A stretch of DNA of 64,000 nucleotides from Terriglobus roseus (GCF_900102185.1 NZ_LT629690.1:4526001-4590000), one strand, 5' to 3'; positions 1-10,666 are shown, numbered from the stretch's first letter. Notes: generated by a model from the letters alone, not told the origin. Program-made: numbers and translations.

Positions 1-1227
1 TGCGAACCAGTAGAGATAGACGGAGGACTCCCGGCGGCGCTGGTAGGCGTCTGCGTAGAGCGTGGTGATGGCGATGTTGCGGTCGCGACCTGCCTGCATC
101 TGGCTCTTGGCTGCCTGTGCGTCATCGTCGGCGGGATAGAGCTTGAGGAAGCGATCGGCATTGTCGCCGTACTTCTTTGCGACGTCGGCGCGGAAGGCTT
201 CCGCGGAGAGCTTTGTTGTGGGGAAGCCTTCGTCTTTCACCCAACCGATCATGACGGGAACGTCGCTGCCTACGGGATGTGTGAGGTCATCGCCCGGCTG
301 TTCGGTGAGCCAGTAACCATCCACGACGGGGCGCTTGGGTGGTGCGTCTGGTGCATTGAGCAGTGTCTCTGCGGGGACGGCACGCAGAGCGTCCAGCGTG
401 CCGCCGTACTTAGCGGTGAAGGCGTCGCCGAGCTTGGCTGCTTCGTCGAGCGAGCTAACGGTTGTGGCAGGCCACAGTAGCGGATCGCTGTTGAGGATGG
501 CGCGTTGGAAGAGGCCTTTTGCCTTGGGCGATGCAAGTAGTTCTGCTACCGATTCCGCGCCTGCGCTTTGGCCTGCGACTGTAACTCGTTGCGGGTCGCC
601 ACCGAAGGCTGCGATGTTTTTCTTTACCCAGTCGAGTGCGGCGATCTGATCGGCGAGAGCGTAGTTGCCTGCACTGTCGTGGCCGCTGTCTGTGCGCAGG
701 GCCGAGCTGGCGAAGTAGCCAAAGATGCCGAGACGGAAGTTCACCGTGACGACGATGAGTCCGCTCTTTGAAAGTTGTGTTCCGTCATAGCTGGAGATGC
801 CACCGCTGCCTTCCACGAAACCGCCGCCGTGCAGATAGACGAGTACGGGGCGATGGCCGCTGAGCGAACCGGCTGTCCACACGTTGAGCGTGAGGCAGTC
901 TTCGCTGACATCGTTTTGCACCATGAAGGCTTCGGTCCAGGGCAGATGGCTGCGCGAAAGTTTCTGCATGCAGGCAGGGCCGATCTTGTCTGCAGCGAGC
1001 GCTGTGGCGCTGCGCTTCACTGGCTCTGGGGCTTTCCAGCGTAAGGGGCCGAGCGGTGGTGCGGCATACGGTACGCCGAGGAAGCTGCGTACGTTGCCGT
1101 TGGTTTTGCCGATGAGGTCACCGCTGTCAGTGGAGACGGTTTTCTGCGCGAAGATGCAGGGGCTGAGTGTGAGAGCAAGAGCCGCAACCGCGATCTTCCG
1201 AGTTGAACTGCATGTGAGCCAGCGCAT
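1..1227 (-). CDS. Type B carboxylesterase, secreted (3' end outside window)
   Basis: The minus frame is open from the window edge to an ATG at 1227, giving 409 visible residues. It begins with a hydrophobic signal peptide ending near FAQ (about residue 29). It then shows the family N-terminal signature around FLGVPYAAPPLGPLRW, the EDCLTLNVW block, the oxyanion-hole HGGGF (from His133) and the nucleophile elbow GQSAG with Ser221. These are hallmarks of alpha/beta-hydrolases of the carboxylesterase type B / para-nitrobenzyl esterase family, which hydrolyse carboxylic esters. The acid and His of the triad would lie near or beyond the window edge. Export is inferred from the signal peptide; the natural substrate cannot be told. 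Confidence 0.92.
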   Translation of the reverse strand, partial: MRWLTCSSTRKIAVAALALTLSPCIFAQKTVSTDSGDLIGKTNGNVRSFLGVPYAAPPLGPLRWKAPEPVKRSATALAADKIGPACMQKLSRSHLPWTEAFMVQNDVSEDCLTLNVWTAGSLSGHRPVLVYLHGGGFVEGSGGISSYDGTQLSKSGLIVVTVNFRLGIFGYFASSALRTDSGHDSAGNYALADQIAALDWVKKNIAAFGGDPQRVTVAGQSAGAESVAELLASPKAKGLFQRAILNSDPLLWPATTVSSLDEAAKLGDAFTAKYGGTLDALRAVPAETLLNAPDAPPKRPVVDGYWLTEQPGDDLTHPVGSDVPVMIGWVKDEGFPTTKLSAEAFRADVAKKYGDNADRFLKLYPADDDAQAAKSQMQAGRDRNIAITTLYADAYQRRRESSVYLYWFA

Positions 1228-1321
1228 AGGCGCGATGATAAAACGCCATGGAAGACTGCGCCAATCGCCATGCTGATGATTTAGGGGAATCTTCACTGGA
1301 TTGCGCGGCATCGCATTGCAT

Positions 1322-2011
1322 ATGCGAGTAATTGTGTTTGGCGGCAGCGGCATGGTGGGACAAGGCGTGTTGCGCGAATGCCTTCTGGATACGGGTGTTT
1401 CTGAAGTGTTGTCCGTGAGTCGGCGCGCGCTGGATGCGTCAGTGGATAGCGCTGTGGATCGCAAGAGTCCGAAGCTGCGTGAGCTGGTTTGTCCGAAGGA
1501 GTTTGAGTCGCTTGACTTCAATTCGTTGGCCGATCAGCTAACGGGTTACGACGCGTGTTTCTTTCCGCTGGGCGTGTCGTCCGTAGGTATGAAGGAAGCG
1601 GAGTACACGCGCATTACTCGTGACCTGACGCTGGCTGTGGCGCGTGTGTTGGTGGAGCGCAATTCTTCGATGGTGTTTGTGTATGTGTCAGGTGAAGGCA
1701 CGGACGCGAACAGCAAGACGATGTGGGCGCGTGTGAAGGGCGGCGTGGAGAATGCGTTGTTCGATATGCCGTTTCGCGCGGCATATGCGTTTCGTCCGGG
1801 ATTGATTCTTGCCAAGAATGGCATTCGATCGAAGGTGGCGATCTACAACTTCTTTTATCGTGCTCTGTTTCCTTTGGTGTGGGTGTTAGGTAAGTTTCCT
1901 AAGTTGTCCACGGATACGGAGACGGTGGGACGCGCGATGTTGCGCGCAGCAAGAGAAACGCCGCAGCAACGCGTTTGGAATACTGCGGCGATTAATTCTC
2001 TTGGGCGATGA
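1322..2011 (+). CDS. NAD(P)-binding Rossmann-fold protein (atypical SDR / epimerase-like)
   Basis: A 229-residue protein starting MRVIVFGGSGMVGQG, a dinucleotide-binding GxxGxxG motif at the extreme N-terminus, which is why the ATG at 1322 is preferred to an in-frame codon at 1301. Short NAD-dependent epimerase-like proteins of this kind (HTATIP2/TIP30-like) usually bind NAD(P), and their substrates are mostly unknown. A typical active-site YxxxK is not obvious; MVFVYVSGEGTD occupies the usual Ser-containing strand. It is a single gene between the minus-strand esterase and the minus-strand NUP gene, ending 4 bases before the latter's stop. Confidence 0.8.
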   Translation: MRVIVFGGSGMVGQGVLRECLLDTGVSEVLSVSRRALDASVDSAVDRKSPKLRELVCPKEFESLDFNSLADQLTGYDACFFPLGVSSVGMKEAEYTRITRDLTLAVARVLVERNSSMVFVYVSGEGTDANSKTMWARVKGGVENALFDMPFRAAYAFRPGLILAKNGIRSKVAIYNFFYRALFPLVWVLGKFPKLSTDTETVGRAMLRAARETPQQRVWNTAAINSLGR

Positions 2012-2015
2012 GTGA

Positions 2016-3059
2016 TTACGGCTTGGGCTGCGGCATGCGGTCGCGAAGTGTGGGCCAGTTGGTGACGATGTTGCGCACCACGACGTCGCCTACGCGGTAT
2101 GCGGAGTCAAGCGATGGCAGGAAGGCCGAGTACTTGGTGATCTTGGTTTCAGCCAATGATTCCGCGGCGGTGATGCCTTCGCGCTGCTGGTCGTAGTTGC
2201 TGGCGGTGCGAAGGACGAGGACGCGCTTTGAGTCGACTTTGCCTGCTCGATCAAGCCATGTAAGCGATTGCAGCGTGCCGGTGTCTTCCATGCCGCAGAT
2301 GGCGTAGGTGCCGTGTCCGTCGGTCTGGTAGCTGACCCAGTCGCGTGCCCATTGGTTCAGTAACTTACCGTGCCAGAAGGTGCTGGCGCTGAGGTTGTCG
2401 CCACGCAGGACGAATGGCGGCTTCTTTGCGGCGGGTTCTGCGAAGCTTTGGCGGCGTTCGCGGATCTCTGCGTTGTCAGGCAGCTTTACGTCGCGCGTGA
2501 GGTTGTATGCCCAGTCGACGAGGCCGGTGTTCAGGTGGAAGACGATGCCGTTCTCGTCGGTGCGCGGCTTCTCGTATGGTGTGGATTTGCGTAGAGGGAC
2601 GTAGCCGGTGGGCCAGTCTTTGGGGACTTCGCGGACATCGATTTCGTGTGCGATGTCGCCGTCTACGATCCAATCGGACCACACTGCGGATGCGAGCGAG
2701 CCTTGCTTGGGATCGATGCCGCCGATGCCTGCGATGACCCAGTAGGCGTGTGTGAGATCGAAGCGCGGATCGGTGCCGAGCGCCATGATGGTAGCGGATG
2801 CGCGTGCGGTGCCGACGCCGGTGACGATGCCGAGTACGCCGTCGTCGTTCATGAGCGCATCGTGATACGCGGCGGGCATGGCGTAGCGATGGGTGAGGTG
2901 TTCGCCTTCGACCCAGTGCTGGAATTCGCCGGGAGTGTCGCCGGTGTCGTTCCCCACTTCAAACATGGTTACGACGACGACTTTTACTGGAATCTTTGTT
3001 TGTGCGGTTGCGACGCCGCAGAAGAGCGATGCCGCGAGAAATGCATGCAATTTGCGCAT
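2016..3059 (-). CDS. Purine nucleoside permease-like (NUP family) secreted protein
   Basis: The 347-residue product starts MRKLHAFLAASLFCGVATAQ, a signal peptide, so the ATG at 3059 is chosen over an upstream in-frame start. The body matches the NUP family first described as a yeast nucleoside permease: PVKVVVVTMFEVG, an early GEFQHW block, and VLGIVTGVGTARASATIMALG resembling the substrate pocket of nucleoside phosphorylases. There are no multiple membrane spans, so it is more likely a periplasmic nucleoside-binding or cleaving protein than a permease. It is followed by 83 bases and then the Crp/Fnr gene on the same strand. Confidence 0.85.
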   Translation of the reverse strand: MRKLHAFLAASLFCGVATAQTKIPVKVVVVTMFEVGNDTGDTPGEFQHWVEGEHLTHRYAMPAAYHDALMNDDGVLGIVTGVGTARASATIMALGTDPRFDLTHAYWVIAGIGGIDPKQGSLASAVWSDWIVDGDIAHEIDVREVPKDWPTGYVPLRKSTPYEKPRTDENGIVFHLNTGLVDWAYNLTRDVKLPDNAEIRERRQSFAEPAAKKPPFVLRGDNLSASTFWHGKLLNQWARDWVSYQTDGHGTYAICGMEDTGTLQSLTWLDRAGKVDSKRVLVLRTASNYDQQREGITAAESLAETKITKYSAFLPSLDSAYRVGDVVVRNIVTNWPTLRDRMPQPKP

Positions 3060-3142
3060 ACTTTGATGGTACGCGAATGCTGTGTGCGGCCGCGGTAGAA
3101 GGGTGTTTCGTTGTAACAATCGCCTGTGCCTGGAAGTGCGAA

Positions 3143-3841
3143 TCAAGCGCGATACAGCGTAGCGATGCCTTTGCGCGAGACTTCGTAACATTCGCAGGCT
3201 GCGTTCTCGAGGCCTGAGCGATTGATGATCTTGACGTTGCCTCGCACGTATTCGATGAGGCCCTTGCGTTTGAGGTCGCTGGCTACGGATGCAACGGTGG
3301 TGCGTTGCGTACCGAGCATTTCAGCCAGGAACTCCTGTGTGAGGTACAGCTGATCGCTTTCGGCGCGGTCGGCGCTCATCAGAAGCCATCGCGCAAGACG
3401 GGACTCGGCGTGATGCAACAGGCCGCAGGCACTGGTTTGGAGCGAGACATTCCATGCCATCTGCGCCCACTCCAAGACGTAGCAGCGGAACTCCGTTGAT
3501 TGCAGGAACCATGCTTCGCCGGATCTGCGCGGAACGCGAAGGGCTTGCCCTCCAACCTGCATGACTGTTGCGGCAGCGCAGCATTGCGGGCCGAGCAGTG
3601 AAAGCGAACCTGCAAGGCCATCTTTACCGCACATGGCGACTTCAGCGGTTCTGCCGTCCTGCATGGATATGACCATGGAACACAGGCCCTTGGTGATGAA
3701 GTAGAGGTAGGGTTGTAGTTCTTCTACCGTGGCCAGATGGAAGGATTGAGGTAACGAGACCGGCTCTGCCACACCCGCTATGGCTGCACGTAATGCGGGT
3801 GAGAACGCATCGAGCATGTGGTTTCCGGTGGATACGGGCAT
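3143..3841 (-). CDS. Crp/Fnr-family transcriptional regulator
   Basis: A 232-residue protein with an N-terminal cyclic-nucleotide-binding-type beta-roll (about residues 15-120) and a C-terminal winged helix (about 150-215) containing LTQEFLAEMLGTQRTTVASV, the usual Crp/Fnr recognition-helix region. The ATG at 3841 is preferred because GGAAGG lies 10 bases upstream; an in-frame upstream start at 3901 has no such support. There is no N-terminal Cys cluster typical of Fnr, and the cAMP-binding signature is not recognisable, so the ligand is unknown. Several cysteines are scattered in the sensory domain and tail. It lies 87 bases downstream of queE on the same strand. Confidence 0.88.
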   Translation of the reverse strand: MPVSTGNHMLDAFSPALRAAIAGVAEPVSLPQSFHLATVEELQPYLYFITKGLCSMVISMQDGRTAEVAMCGKDGLAGSLSLLGPQCCAAATVMQVGGQALRVPRRSGEAWFLQSTEFRCYVLEWAQMAWNVSLQTSACGLLHHAESRLARWLLMSADRAESDQLYLTQEFLAEMLGTQRTTVASVASDLKRKGLIEYVRGNVKIINRSGLENAACECYEVSRKGIATLYRA

Positions 3842-3928
3842 CTGAGACGCACCTTCCAGGGAGTGCTGGAGACAAACTCCCGCATGTGACTTGAGTGCCA
3901 CAGCCGATAAATGGTTTTCTGGGTAGTG

Positions 3929-4630
3929 CTAGACGCCCTTTTTTTGTGGTTCCCACACAAATTTATGGACTTGCAGGGAGAGGCGCGCGGGCAAAAGGTC
4001 GTCGAGCATCCACTGCACCAGGTCGCGGGCGTCCAGTTCCATGTTGTCCGCGGTGCGCAGCGGGGAAGGATGCTGGATAAATGCCGGTGAAAGCAGGATG
4101 TGTCCCAGTGTTCCGTCGGCGATTTTCGAAGCGAGATGCTCGCGAATGAAATCGCGTGCGAACTCGTAGTCGCGCCGGTCGCGGAGGACGAATTTCACTT
4201 CGTCGCGCGCGGTGAGCGTGTCGAGGTTGCTCATGCGGAATGAGCCGAAGGCGGTGCCGCTGCCGGGGCACTTCACGTCGACGATTTTGTGGACTGCTGT
4301 GGGGACTTCTTCCAACGGGCGTTCGCCGCTGGTTTCCATCATCAGCGTGTATTTCGTTTTTTCGTCGTTCAGCAGGCGCTGCATCAGCGGCAGAAGATCT
4401 TTCGCGTGCAGCATGGGTTCACCGCCGGTGAACTCAACCAGCGGGCACGCGAGTGCTTCAATCTGCGCGACGACTTCGTCTTCCGTGAAGGGCTTGCCAC
4501 CGGTGAAGGTGTATTCGCTGTCGCACCAGGCGCAGCGAAGGTTGCACCCGGCAAAACGCACGAAGATGCATGGCACGCCGGTAAACGACGATTCGCCCTG
4601 AACGGATTTGTACAGCTCGATGAGGCGCAC
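3929..4630 (-). CDS. queE: 7-carboxy-7-deazaguanine synthase (radical SAM)
   Basis: A 233-residue radical SAM enzyme converting 6-carboxy-5,6,7,8-tetrahydropterin to 7-carboxy-7-deazaguanine, a step in preQ0/queuosine synthesis. It has the QueE-type cluster motif CNLRCAWC (Cys29, Cys33, Cys36; CxxxCxxC), preceded by the substrate-binding KSVQGES, and the glycine-rich VEFTGGEP SAM motif at about 66-73. The start codon is GTG at 4630, six bases after the queD stop, so the two are an operon and probably translationally linked. Length is normal for the family. Confidence 0.96.
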   Translation of the reverse strand: MRLIELYKSVQGESSFTGVPCIFVRFAGCNLRCAWCDSEYTFTGGKPFTEDEVVAQIEALACPLVEFTGGEPMLHAKDLLPLMQRLLNDEKTKYTLMMETSGERPLEEVPTAVHKIVDVKCPGSGTAFGSFRMSNLDTLTARDEVKFVLRDRRDYEFARDFIREHLASKIADGTLGHILLSPAFIQHPSPLRTADNMELDARDLVQWMLDDLLPARLSLQVHKFVWEPQKKGV

Positions 4631-4636
4631 TGGTGA

Positions 4637-5014
4637 TTACTCCGAGTACGTCGCCTGCGATGTGTTGGTTTCGAAGATGGTGCTGCTCTTCACGCGCACG
4701 CGGCCCTTGGTTACGTCAGAGAGGCGGGTGTTCGTTTCGTCGAAGAAGTATTTCGCCAGGTTTTCTGCAGACGGATTCACGGTGGTGAACGGCTCCAGAT
4801 CGTTAATCATCTGGTGGTCCAGGTAGTTCACCACGGGCTTCAGAATGTCCTTCAGGATCTTGAAGTCCAGCAGCAGGCCGTTCGGCTCCAACTCTTCACC
4901 GGCAAGCGTTACCAGCACACGATAGTTGTGGCCGTGCGGGTTCTCGCACTTGCCGTGATAGTCGCGCAGGTAGTGTCCGGATGAGAAGTGGGATTCGACG
5001 GTTACTTCGTACAT
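4637..5014 (-). CDS. queD: 6-carboxy-5,6,7,8-tetrahydropterin synthase
   Basis: A 125-residue protein of the QueD/PTPS family, which converts dihydroneopterin triphosphate to 6-carboxytetrahydropterin in queuosine precursor synthesis. Zinc ligands His14, His27 and His29 and the catalytic Cys23 are visible in SSGHYL and CENPHGHNY. AAGGAA upstream of the ATG at 5014 is a plausible ribosome site. It is directly followed by queE. queC and queF are not in the window. I looked for a preQ1 riboswitch in the 71 bases upstream and saw none. Confidence 0.96.
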   Translation of the reverse strand: MYEVTVESHFSSGHYLRDYHGKCENPHGHNYRVLVTLAGEELEPNGLLLDFKILKDILKPVVNYLDHQMINDLEPFTTVNPSAENLAKYFFDETNTRLSDVTKGRVRVKSSTIFETNTSQATYSE

Positions 5015-5085
5015 AGCAGTTCCTTAAAGAGATGCGCCGCAGTGTTATGCCGGTGCAGGATTCCGTTTCGTTTGTTGCAGCGGCC

Positions 5086-5382
5086 TTAGCCGCGGCGCTT
5101 GCGCTCGTTCTTTTCGTTTTCGCGCTGGCGCAGGTGTTGACGATGAATGTTGGCTTGTCCGCCGGGAGTGCGGCGTTCTGCCTGCTCGAACATGCCCTGC
5201 AGGACTCCCAGGAGGGCTACGAACAGGCCCAACAGCATGAGAACAATGCCGATGGTGCGCCACAGGCTGCTGTCAGAGGGAGCACCCACCTCATGGGTGA
5301 TACCCGTGAAGCCGATGACGTAGCAGAGCAAGGAGAACGCAATAAGTGTTGCCGCCAGAATGTACAGATTGCGGCTCAGCAT
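5086..5382 (-). CDS. Small two-span membrane protein, unknown function
   Basis: A 98-residue product with two hydrophobic segments (about 5-28 and 42-66) separated by a short polar loop, and a strongly basic C-terminal tail rich in Arg/Lys/Gln, which by the positive-inside rule would be cytoplasmic. No family recognised. It sits 15 bases downstream of the DUF6580 gene and 71 bases upstream of queD, all on the minus strand, so co-transcription is likely. The even spacing suggests it is a real gene and not a shadow. Confidence 0.65.
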   Translation of the reverse strand: MLSRNLYILAATLIAFSLLCYVIGFTGITHEVGAPSDSSLWRTIGIVLMLLGLFVALLGVLQGMFEQAERRTPGGQANIHRQHLRQRENEKNERKRRG

Positions 5383-5397
5383 GACAGCGACCCCTGT

Positions 5398-5949
5398 TTA
5401 CGCCGCATTCTTGCGGAATGTCGTGCCGGCCAATCCCGGAATGTTTTCGGTGGCGGGCAGCAGGAAGAACAGGCCGGAGAACAGCAGCGTGGAGATCAGA
5501 TCGTTCTGATAGAACGGCACCGCTGCTGTGTAGCAGGCGATGAGACCTTCTGACGTGTGCGGATACATGCCGCTGCGCAGGAAGACCACGAAGTTGCTCA
5601 GCAGGAAAAAGCTGGTGGAAGATGCGAGCGCGGCCATGCCCACGCTAAGCCACGAGTGCTTGCGGTGCAGCGTTACAGAAGCTGCGAGGATCACCGCGGC
5701 ATACCAGAGCCATGTGACGATGTAGCCGCTGAGATGGAAGGCATAGCCGTAACCGAAAACAGTGAGCCACCAGTCTGTGGCTGCAAGAGCTACTACGGCG
5801 AAGGCTGCGTGCCAGCGCTTTCCACTGGCCAAGCATGCACCGAAGAAGAGCAGCGATGCGCCCATGGTGGTCACATTGCCGCCAGTGATGTGCAGCAAGC
5901 TTGGCAGCACACGACTCAGGATAGCGATAAGGAGCACCAGGTAGGCCAT
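5398..5949 (-). CDS. DUF6580-like polytopic membrane protein
   Basis: A 183-residue protein with about five or six hydrophobic segments, starting MAYLVLLIAILSRVLP. The N-terminal pattern of LSR.LP followed by a Gly-rich stretch and LLFFGACL is what I associate with the DUF6580 family of putative transport proteins, and its size and topology resemble S-components of ECF vitamin transporters. No ATPase or T-component is nearby. It lies just upstream of a small membrane protein and queD-queE on the same strand, which raises a link with 7-deazaguanine or pterin transport; that is inference only. Confidence 0.68.
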   Translation of the reverse strand: MAYLVLLIAILSRVLPSLLHITGGNVTTMGASLLFFGACLASGKRWHAAFAVVALAATDWWLTVFGYGYAFHLSGYIVTWLWYAAVILAASVTLHRKHSWLSVGMAALASSTSFFLLSNFVVFLRSGMYPHTSEGLIACYTAAVPFYQNDLISTLLFSGLFFLLPATENIPGLAGTTFRKNAA

Positions 5950-5982
5950 ACGTCTATTCTCCCACAGTGGCGTTGGGGTGAT

Positions 5983-7068
5983 CTACGGCAGTTTCTGTTC
6001 GGTTTTGCCCAGAAACAGGCGCTGGACGTGCTGCGTGCCGTCCACCCAGGCTTCCGCGCCCAAAGGAGCGGTGCTGCCGCTCATGCCCAGTACCGGGTAG
6101 CCAAAACGCAGATCGGTGAACCGCACCACGTGCCAGGAGCGTTCCTGTGGCTCCAGATCCATCTCAGGATGCACCTGCTCTGCCGTGCCACGATCTTCGA
6201 CCATGGGAAAACGTGCCCAGTCGAGATACACACGGCCGAGCCAGCTTTGTTTTGCAGCCACCACGGCGGGTGTCACGGGCGGTTTGGACAATGTGCGTAT
6301 GGTGTCCGTGTCGTAGGTGCCGGTGTGGTTGTCAAAGCGGCCCAGTTCCATTGCGGATGAGGTTTCTGCCACCACGAACCAGCGGAACGGGTTGATGGGA
6401 TATGGGTTCAGACCCATGCGCCACACAGGTCCGCTTTGATAGTCCTGATTGCGTGCCTGTGTTTTGGCGTCGCTGCGCTGCATGTAGCGGTAGCCCCAGA
6501 GCGCAGTCATAAGGATGAGCGCTGTTGCGGCCAGCCCTTGGCCAGCGGAGCGCGGTTTCTTTGCGCCGATCTCACCGTTGATCAGCGAGAGCAACATTGG
6601 CAGGATGAGTGCCCCACCGAGGAACAGGAGCAGTAGCGGTTCCACGATGAAGATCAGGTCGCCGTAATACCAGCGCGGGTTCCACGGGGCGAAGGGACGT
6701 ACGCCGTAGTTGTTGGTCCAGTCGAGCAGCAGATGACTGAGCAGAGCCACAAGACAGAGGCCGAAGAGTAATGGCCAGTTCGTGGGGATATCGATGGAGC
6801 GGCGTTGGGGCCGTTGCTTCTGCATCCGATGGACGAAGTAAAAAGCGGCGGTGATAACTGCGGCTTGCAACGGCAGTGACCACAGTGCGTGTGTCCATCC
6901 GCGGTGGTGCTGGAAGTAAACGAGTGGGCCGCCGAGTCGGTAGACGTAATCCGCGTCCGGTATCTCTGCGGCGATGACGCAGGCGACGGTTGCGTAGCGG
7001 ACCTTTGCAGGTAAACCCAGCGCACGCGAGAGGCATGCGCCCGTCAGCATGTGGGTAACGGGCTCCAT
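5983..7068 (-). CDS. Membrane-bound metal-dependent hydrolase (YdjM/LexA-binding type)
   Basis: A 361-residue inner-membrane protein. The ATG at 7068 is chosen because the family begins with MEPVTHMLTGA; longer in-frame starts lack this. Features typical of the family are the N-terminal MxPxTH, the acidic EIPDADYVY near residue 35, the HHRGWTHALW stretch (about 53-62), and a later SHLLLDWTNNYGVRPFAPWN that supplies His/Asp metal ligands. About five membrane spans are followed by a long soluble C-terminal half. Function is poorly known; the E. coli relative YdjM is SOS-regulated. It is divergent from the gene at 7110 with 41 bases between starts. Confidence 0.85.
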   Translation of the reverse strand: MEPVTHMLTGACLSRALGLPAKVRYATVACVIAAEIPDADYVYRLGGPLVYFQHHRGWTHALWSLPLQAAVITAAFYFVHRMQKQRPQRRSIDIPTNWPLLFGLCLVALLSHLLLDWTNNYGVRPFAPWNPRWYYGDLIFIVEPLLLLFLGGALILPMLLSLINGEIGAKKPRSAGQGLAATALILMTALWGYRYMQRSDAKTQARNQDYQSGPVWRMGLNPYPINPFRWFVVAETSSAMELGRFDNHTGTYDTDTIRTLSKPPVTPAVVAAKQSWLGRVYLDWARFPMVEDRGTAEQVHPEMDLEPQERSWHVVRFTDLRFGYPVLGMSGSTAPLGAEAWVDGTQHVQRLFLGKTEQKLP

Positions 7069-7109
7069 TGAGCGCAAGCATACACTCTTTGCCGCGAGAT
7101 AATGGCTGC

Positions 7110-7562
7110 ATGGCCAGTAGTTTGCCGGTAATTGACTCGCAGAATGATTTGCATTCGTTGGTACAGGCTTTTGAAGCGGGAAGTCTGCCGAAAGCTGCGT
7201 GGACGCATGCCGCACATGTGGCTGTGGGAGCCAACTACGTCTCTCTGCATGGTGAGCCGCTTGCGCTGGAGACAATGCGTCGGCGCGTTCGCGCTTACAA
7301 CGAGTCGGTGGGCACCGTGAACTCGGACACGAGCGGATATCACGAGACGCTTACGCGTTTCTGGATTGCGGTGTTGGCACGACTGCATGAAGAGGAGAAG
7401 GCAGCGTCGCATCTGATGTTTGTGCAGCGAGCCGTGACTCTTTATGGTGGCAGGCGAGATCTGCATCAACGGTTTTATAACTTTGACGTGGTGAAGAACA
7501 CAGAAGCGCGGCAGGCATGGGTGGCACCTGACCATTGGCCCACCTGCGGCATCATTTCTTAG
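7110..7562 (+). CDS. Conserved hypothetical protein
   Basis: A 150-residue soluble protein with the striking conserved-looking blocks WTHAAHVAVGANYV (about 31-44) and VNSDTSGYHETLTRFWI (about 69-85), followed by a FYNFDVVKNTEARQAWVAPD tail. I recall this pattern from unannotated proteins in many soil bacteria but know no function; the His and Asp/Glu content could bind a metal. The ATG at 7110 was preferred to an in-frame start at 7068 that would overlap the divergent gene. It ends 21 bases before ligA on the same strand and may share its transcript. Confidence 0.75.
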   Translation: MASSLPVIDSQNDLHSLVQAFEAGSLPKAAWTHAAHVAVGANYVSLHGEPLALETMRRRVRAYNESVGTVNSDTSGYHETLTRFWIAVLARLHEEEKAASHLMFVQRAVTLYGGRRDLHQRFYNFDVVKNTEARQAWVAPDHWPTCGIIS

Positions 7563-9698
<2,136 letters not shown>

Positions 9699-9815
9699 AT
9701 CGCGCACTTTTGGGGTCGTAAAGGGCACTTTTTGCTCGGTTTGGGAAGATTTTGGGAATGGTTTCAGAGGCATCTTACTTCTAGTCTGCTTATGGAAGCG
9801 GAAGGAGGAAGACGA

Positions 9816-9974
9816 ATGAATCTTTTCAAATGGATGTTAGCCACGGCCCTGGTTCTGGATGCGGCGCTTGTGATGACGGCGCGTGTGGTTCCGACGACTT
9901 CTCCGGTGCAGAGTGTTGGCATGGCTACCGATCAGGAATCGAACCTTGCCGTGAGTACCGCTTCGCTTCGTTAA
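9816..9974 (+). CDS. Small secreted or membrane-anchored peptide (52 aa)
   Basis: A 52-codon reading frame starting MNLFKWMLATALVLDAALVM, one hydrophobic helix followed by a short polar Ser/Thr/Val-rich tail of about 30 residues. A strong ribosome site GGAGGAAGACGA directly precedes the ATG at 9816, which is why the in-frame upstream start at 9732 is rejected. A clear hairpin terminator begins 25 bases after the stop. RBS, signal-like helix and terminator together make this a convincing small gene. No homologue recognised. Confidence 0.7.
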   Translation: MNLFKWMLATALVLDAALVMTARVVPTTSPVQSVGMATDQESNLAVSTASLR

Positions 9975-9998
9975 GTTCCTTATTCAATCTCCAAGAAG

Positions 9999-10027
9999 AA
10001 CGGCCCGCATTGTGCGGGCCGTTTTGT
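9999..10027. terminator. Bidirectional intrinsic terminator
   Basis: Perfect stem with arms CGGCCCGCA and TGCGGGCCG around a TTG loop, extended by AA/TT and followed by TTTTGTTTT on the plus strand. It ends the small peptide gene at 9816-9974, and on the minus strand could also end the TetR gene that stops at 10046. Confidence 0.85.
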
Positions 10028-10045
10028 TTTCCGGATGCGGTCGAG

Positions 10046-10666
10046 TTATTCGAAGTAGCGCATTACTGTGTCGACGATGATGGCGGTGTCGCGTGCGATG
10101 TCGCGTTCGCAGAGGTGCAGGAAGCGGCGCTCGTTGGAGCCGCGGATGGCGTCCATGACGAGCCAGCCGATGGCGCTGAGATCGCGGGGAGGCAGGTCGC
10201 CTTCGTCGATGGCTTGCTGAAGGATGTCGACGAAGCTGCGTTGTGCGGAGCGAAGGAGTGTCGCGGTTTGTTTGCGGTGCCTGGTTTCGCGACCCACGGT
10301 GAGAATCATGTGATACATGTCGCCGCGGGAGCACCAGAAGTCGAGGCGTGTGTGTATCCATGCTTCGACGCGGCTCCGTGTGTCTTTCGCTGCGGCTACG
10401 CGTTCGTCGGAAAGGACAGAGAGGTTATCGATGGCGTGTTGTAACGCGGCATCGTAGATGGCGTCTTTGGACTTGAAGTAGAGGTAGAGCGTGCCCTTGG
10501 CGATGTGGGCCTGGGTGGCGACGTCTTCTGTGCGCGAGTGATGGAAGCCTTTGCGTGCAAAGACTTTGAGCGCGGCCTCGATGATTTCGCTGCGACGAAG
10601 GTCAGTGAGGACCTGTTTGCGCGAGGCGAGGCGGGTGGATTTTTTCGTCGATTCCGAGACGGCCAT
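10046..10666 (-). CDS. TetR/AcrR-family transcriptional repressor
   Basis: A 206-residue regulator. The N-terminal helix-turn-helix spans about residues 24-70: IIEAALKVFARKGFHHSRTEDVA then AHIAKGTLYLYFKSKDAIYDA, the latter containing the diagnostic GTLYLYF recognition helix. The C-terminal two-thirds is the variable ligand domain. It is divergent from an EmrB-type exporter at 10877, the classic arrangement for a repressor controlling drug efflux, and the gap holds two TGACnnnnnnGTCA palindromes that are good operator candidates. Some 50 bases downstream of the start the N-terminus is Lys/Arg-rich. Confidence 0.93.
   Translation of the reverse strand: MAVSESTKKSTRLASRKQVLTDLRRSEIIEAALKVFARKGFHHSRTEDVATQAHIAKGTLYLYFKSKDAIYDAALQHAIDNLSVLSDERVAAAKDTRSRVEAWIHTRLDFWCSRGDMYHMILTVGRETRHRKQTATLLRSAQRSFVDILQQAIDEGDLPPRDLSAIGWLVMDAIRGSNERRFLHLCERDIARDTAIIVDTVMRYFE

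Noticed and set aside
5015-5085. preQ1 riboswitch upstream of queD
   Set aside because: No preQ1-type stem-loop or pseudoknot is visible in this 71-base gap.
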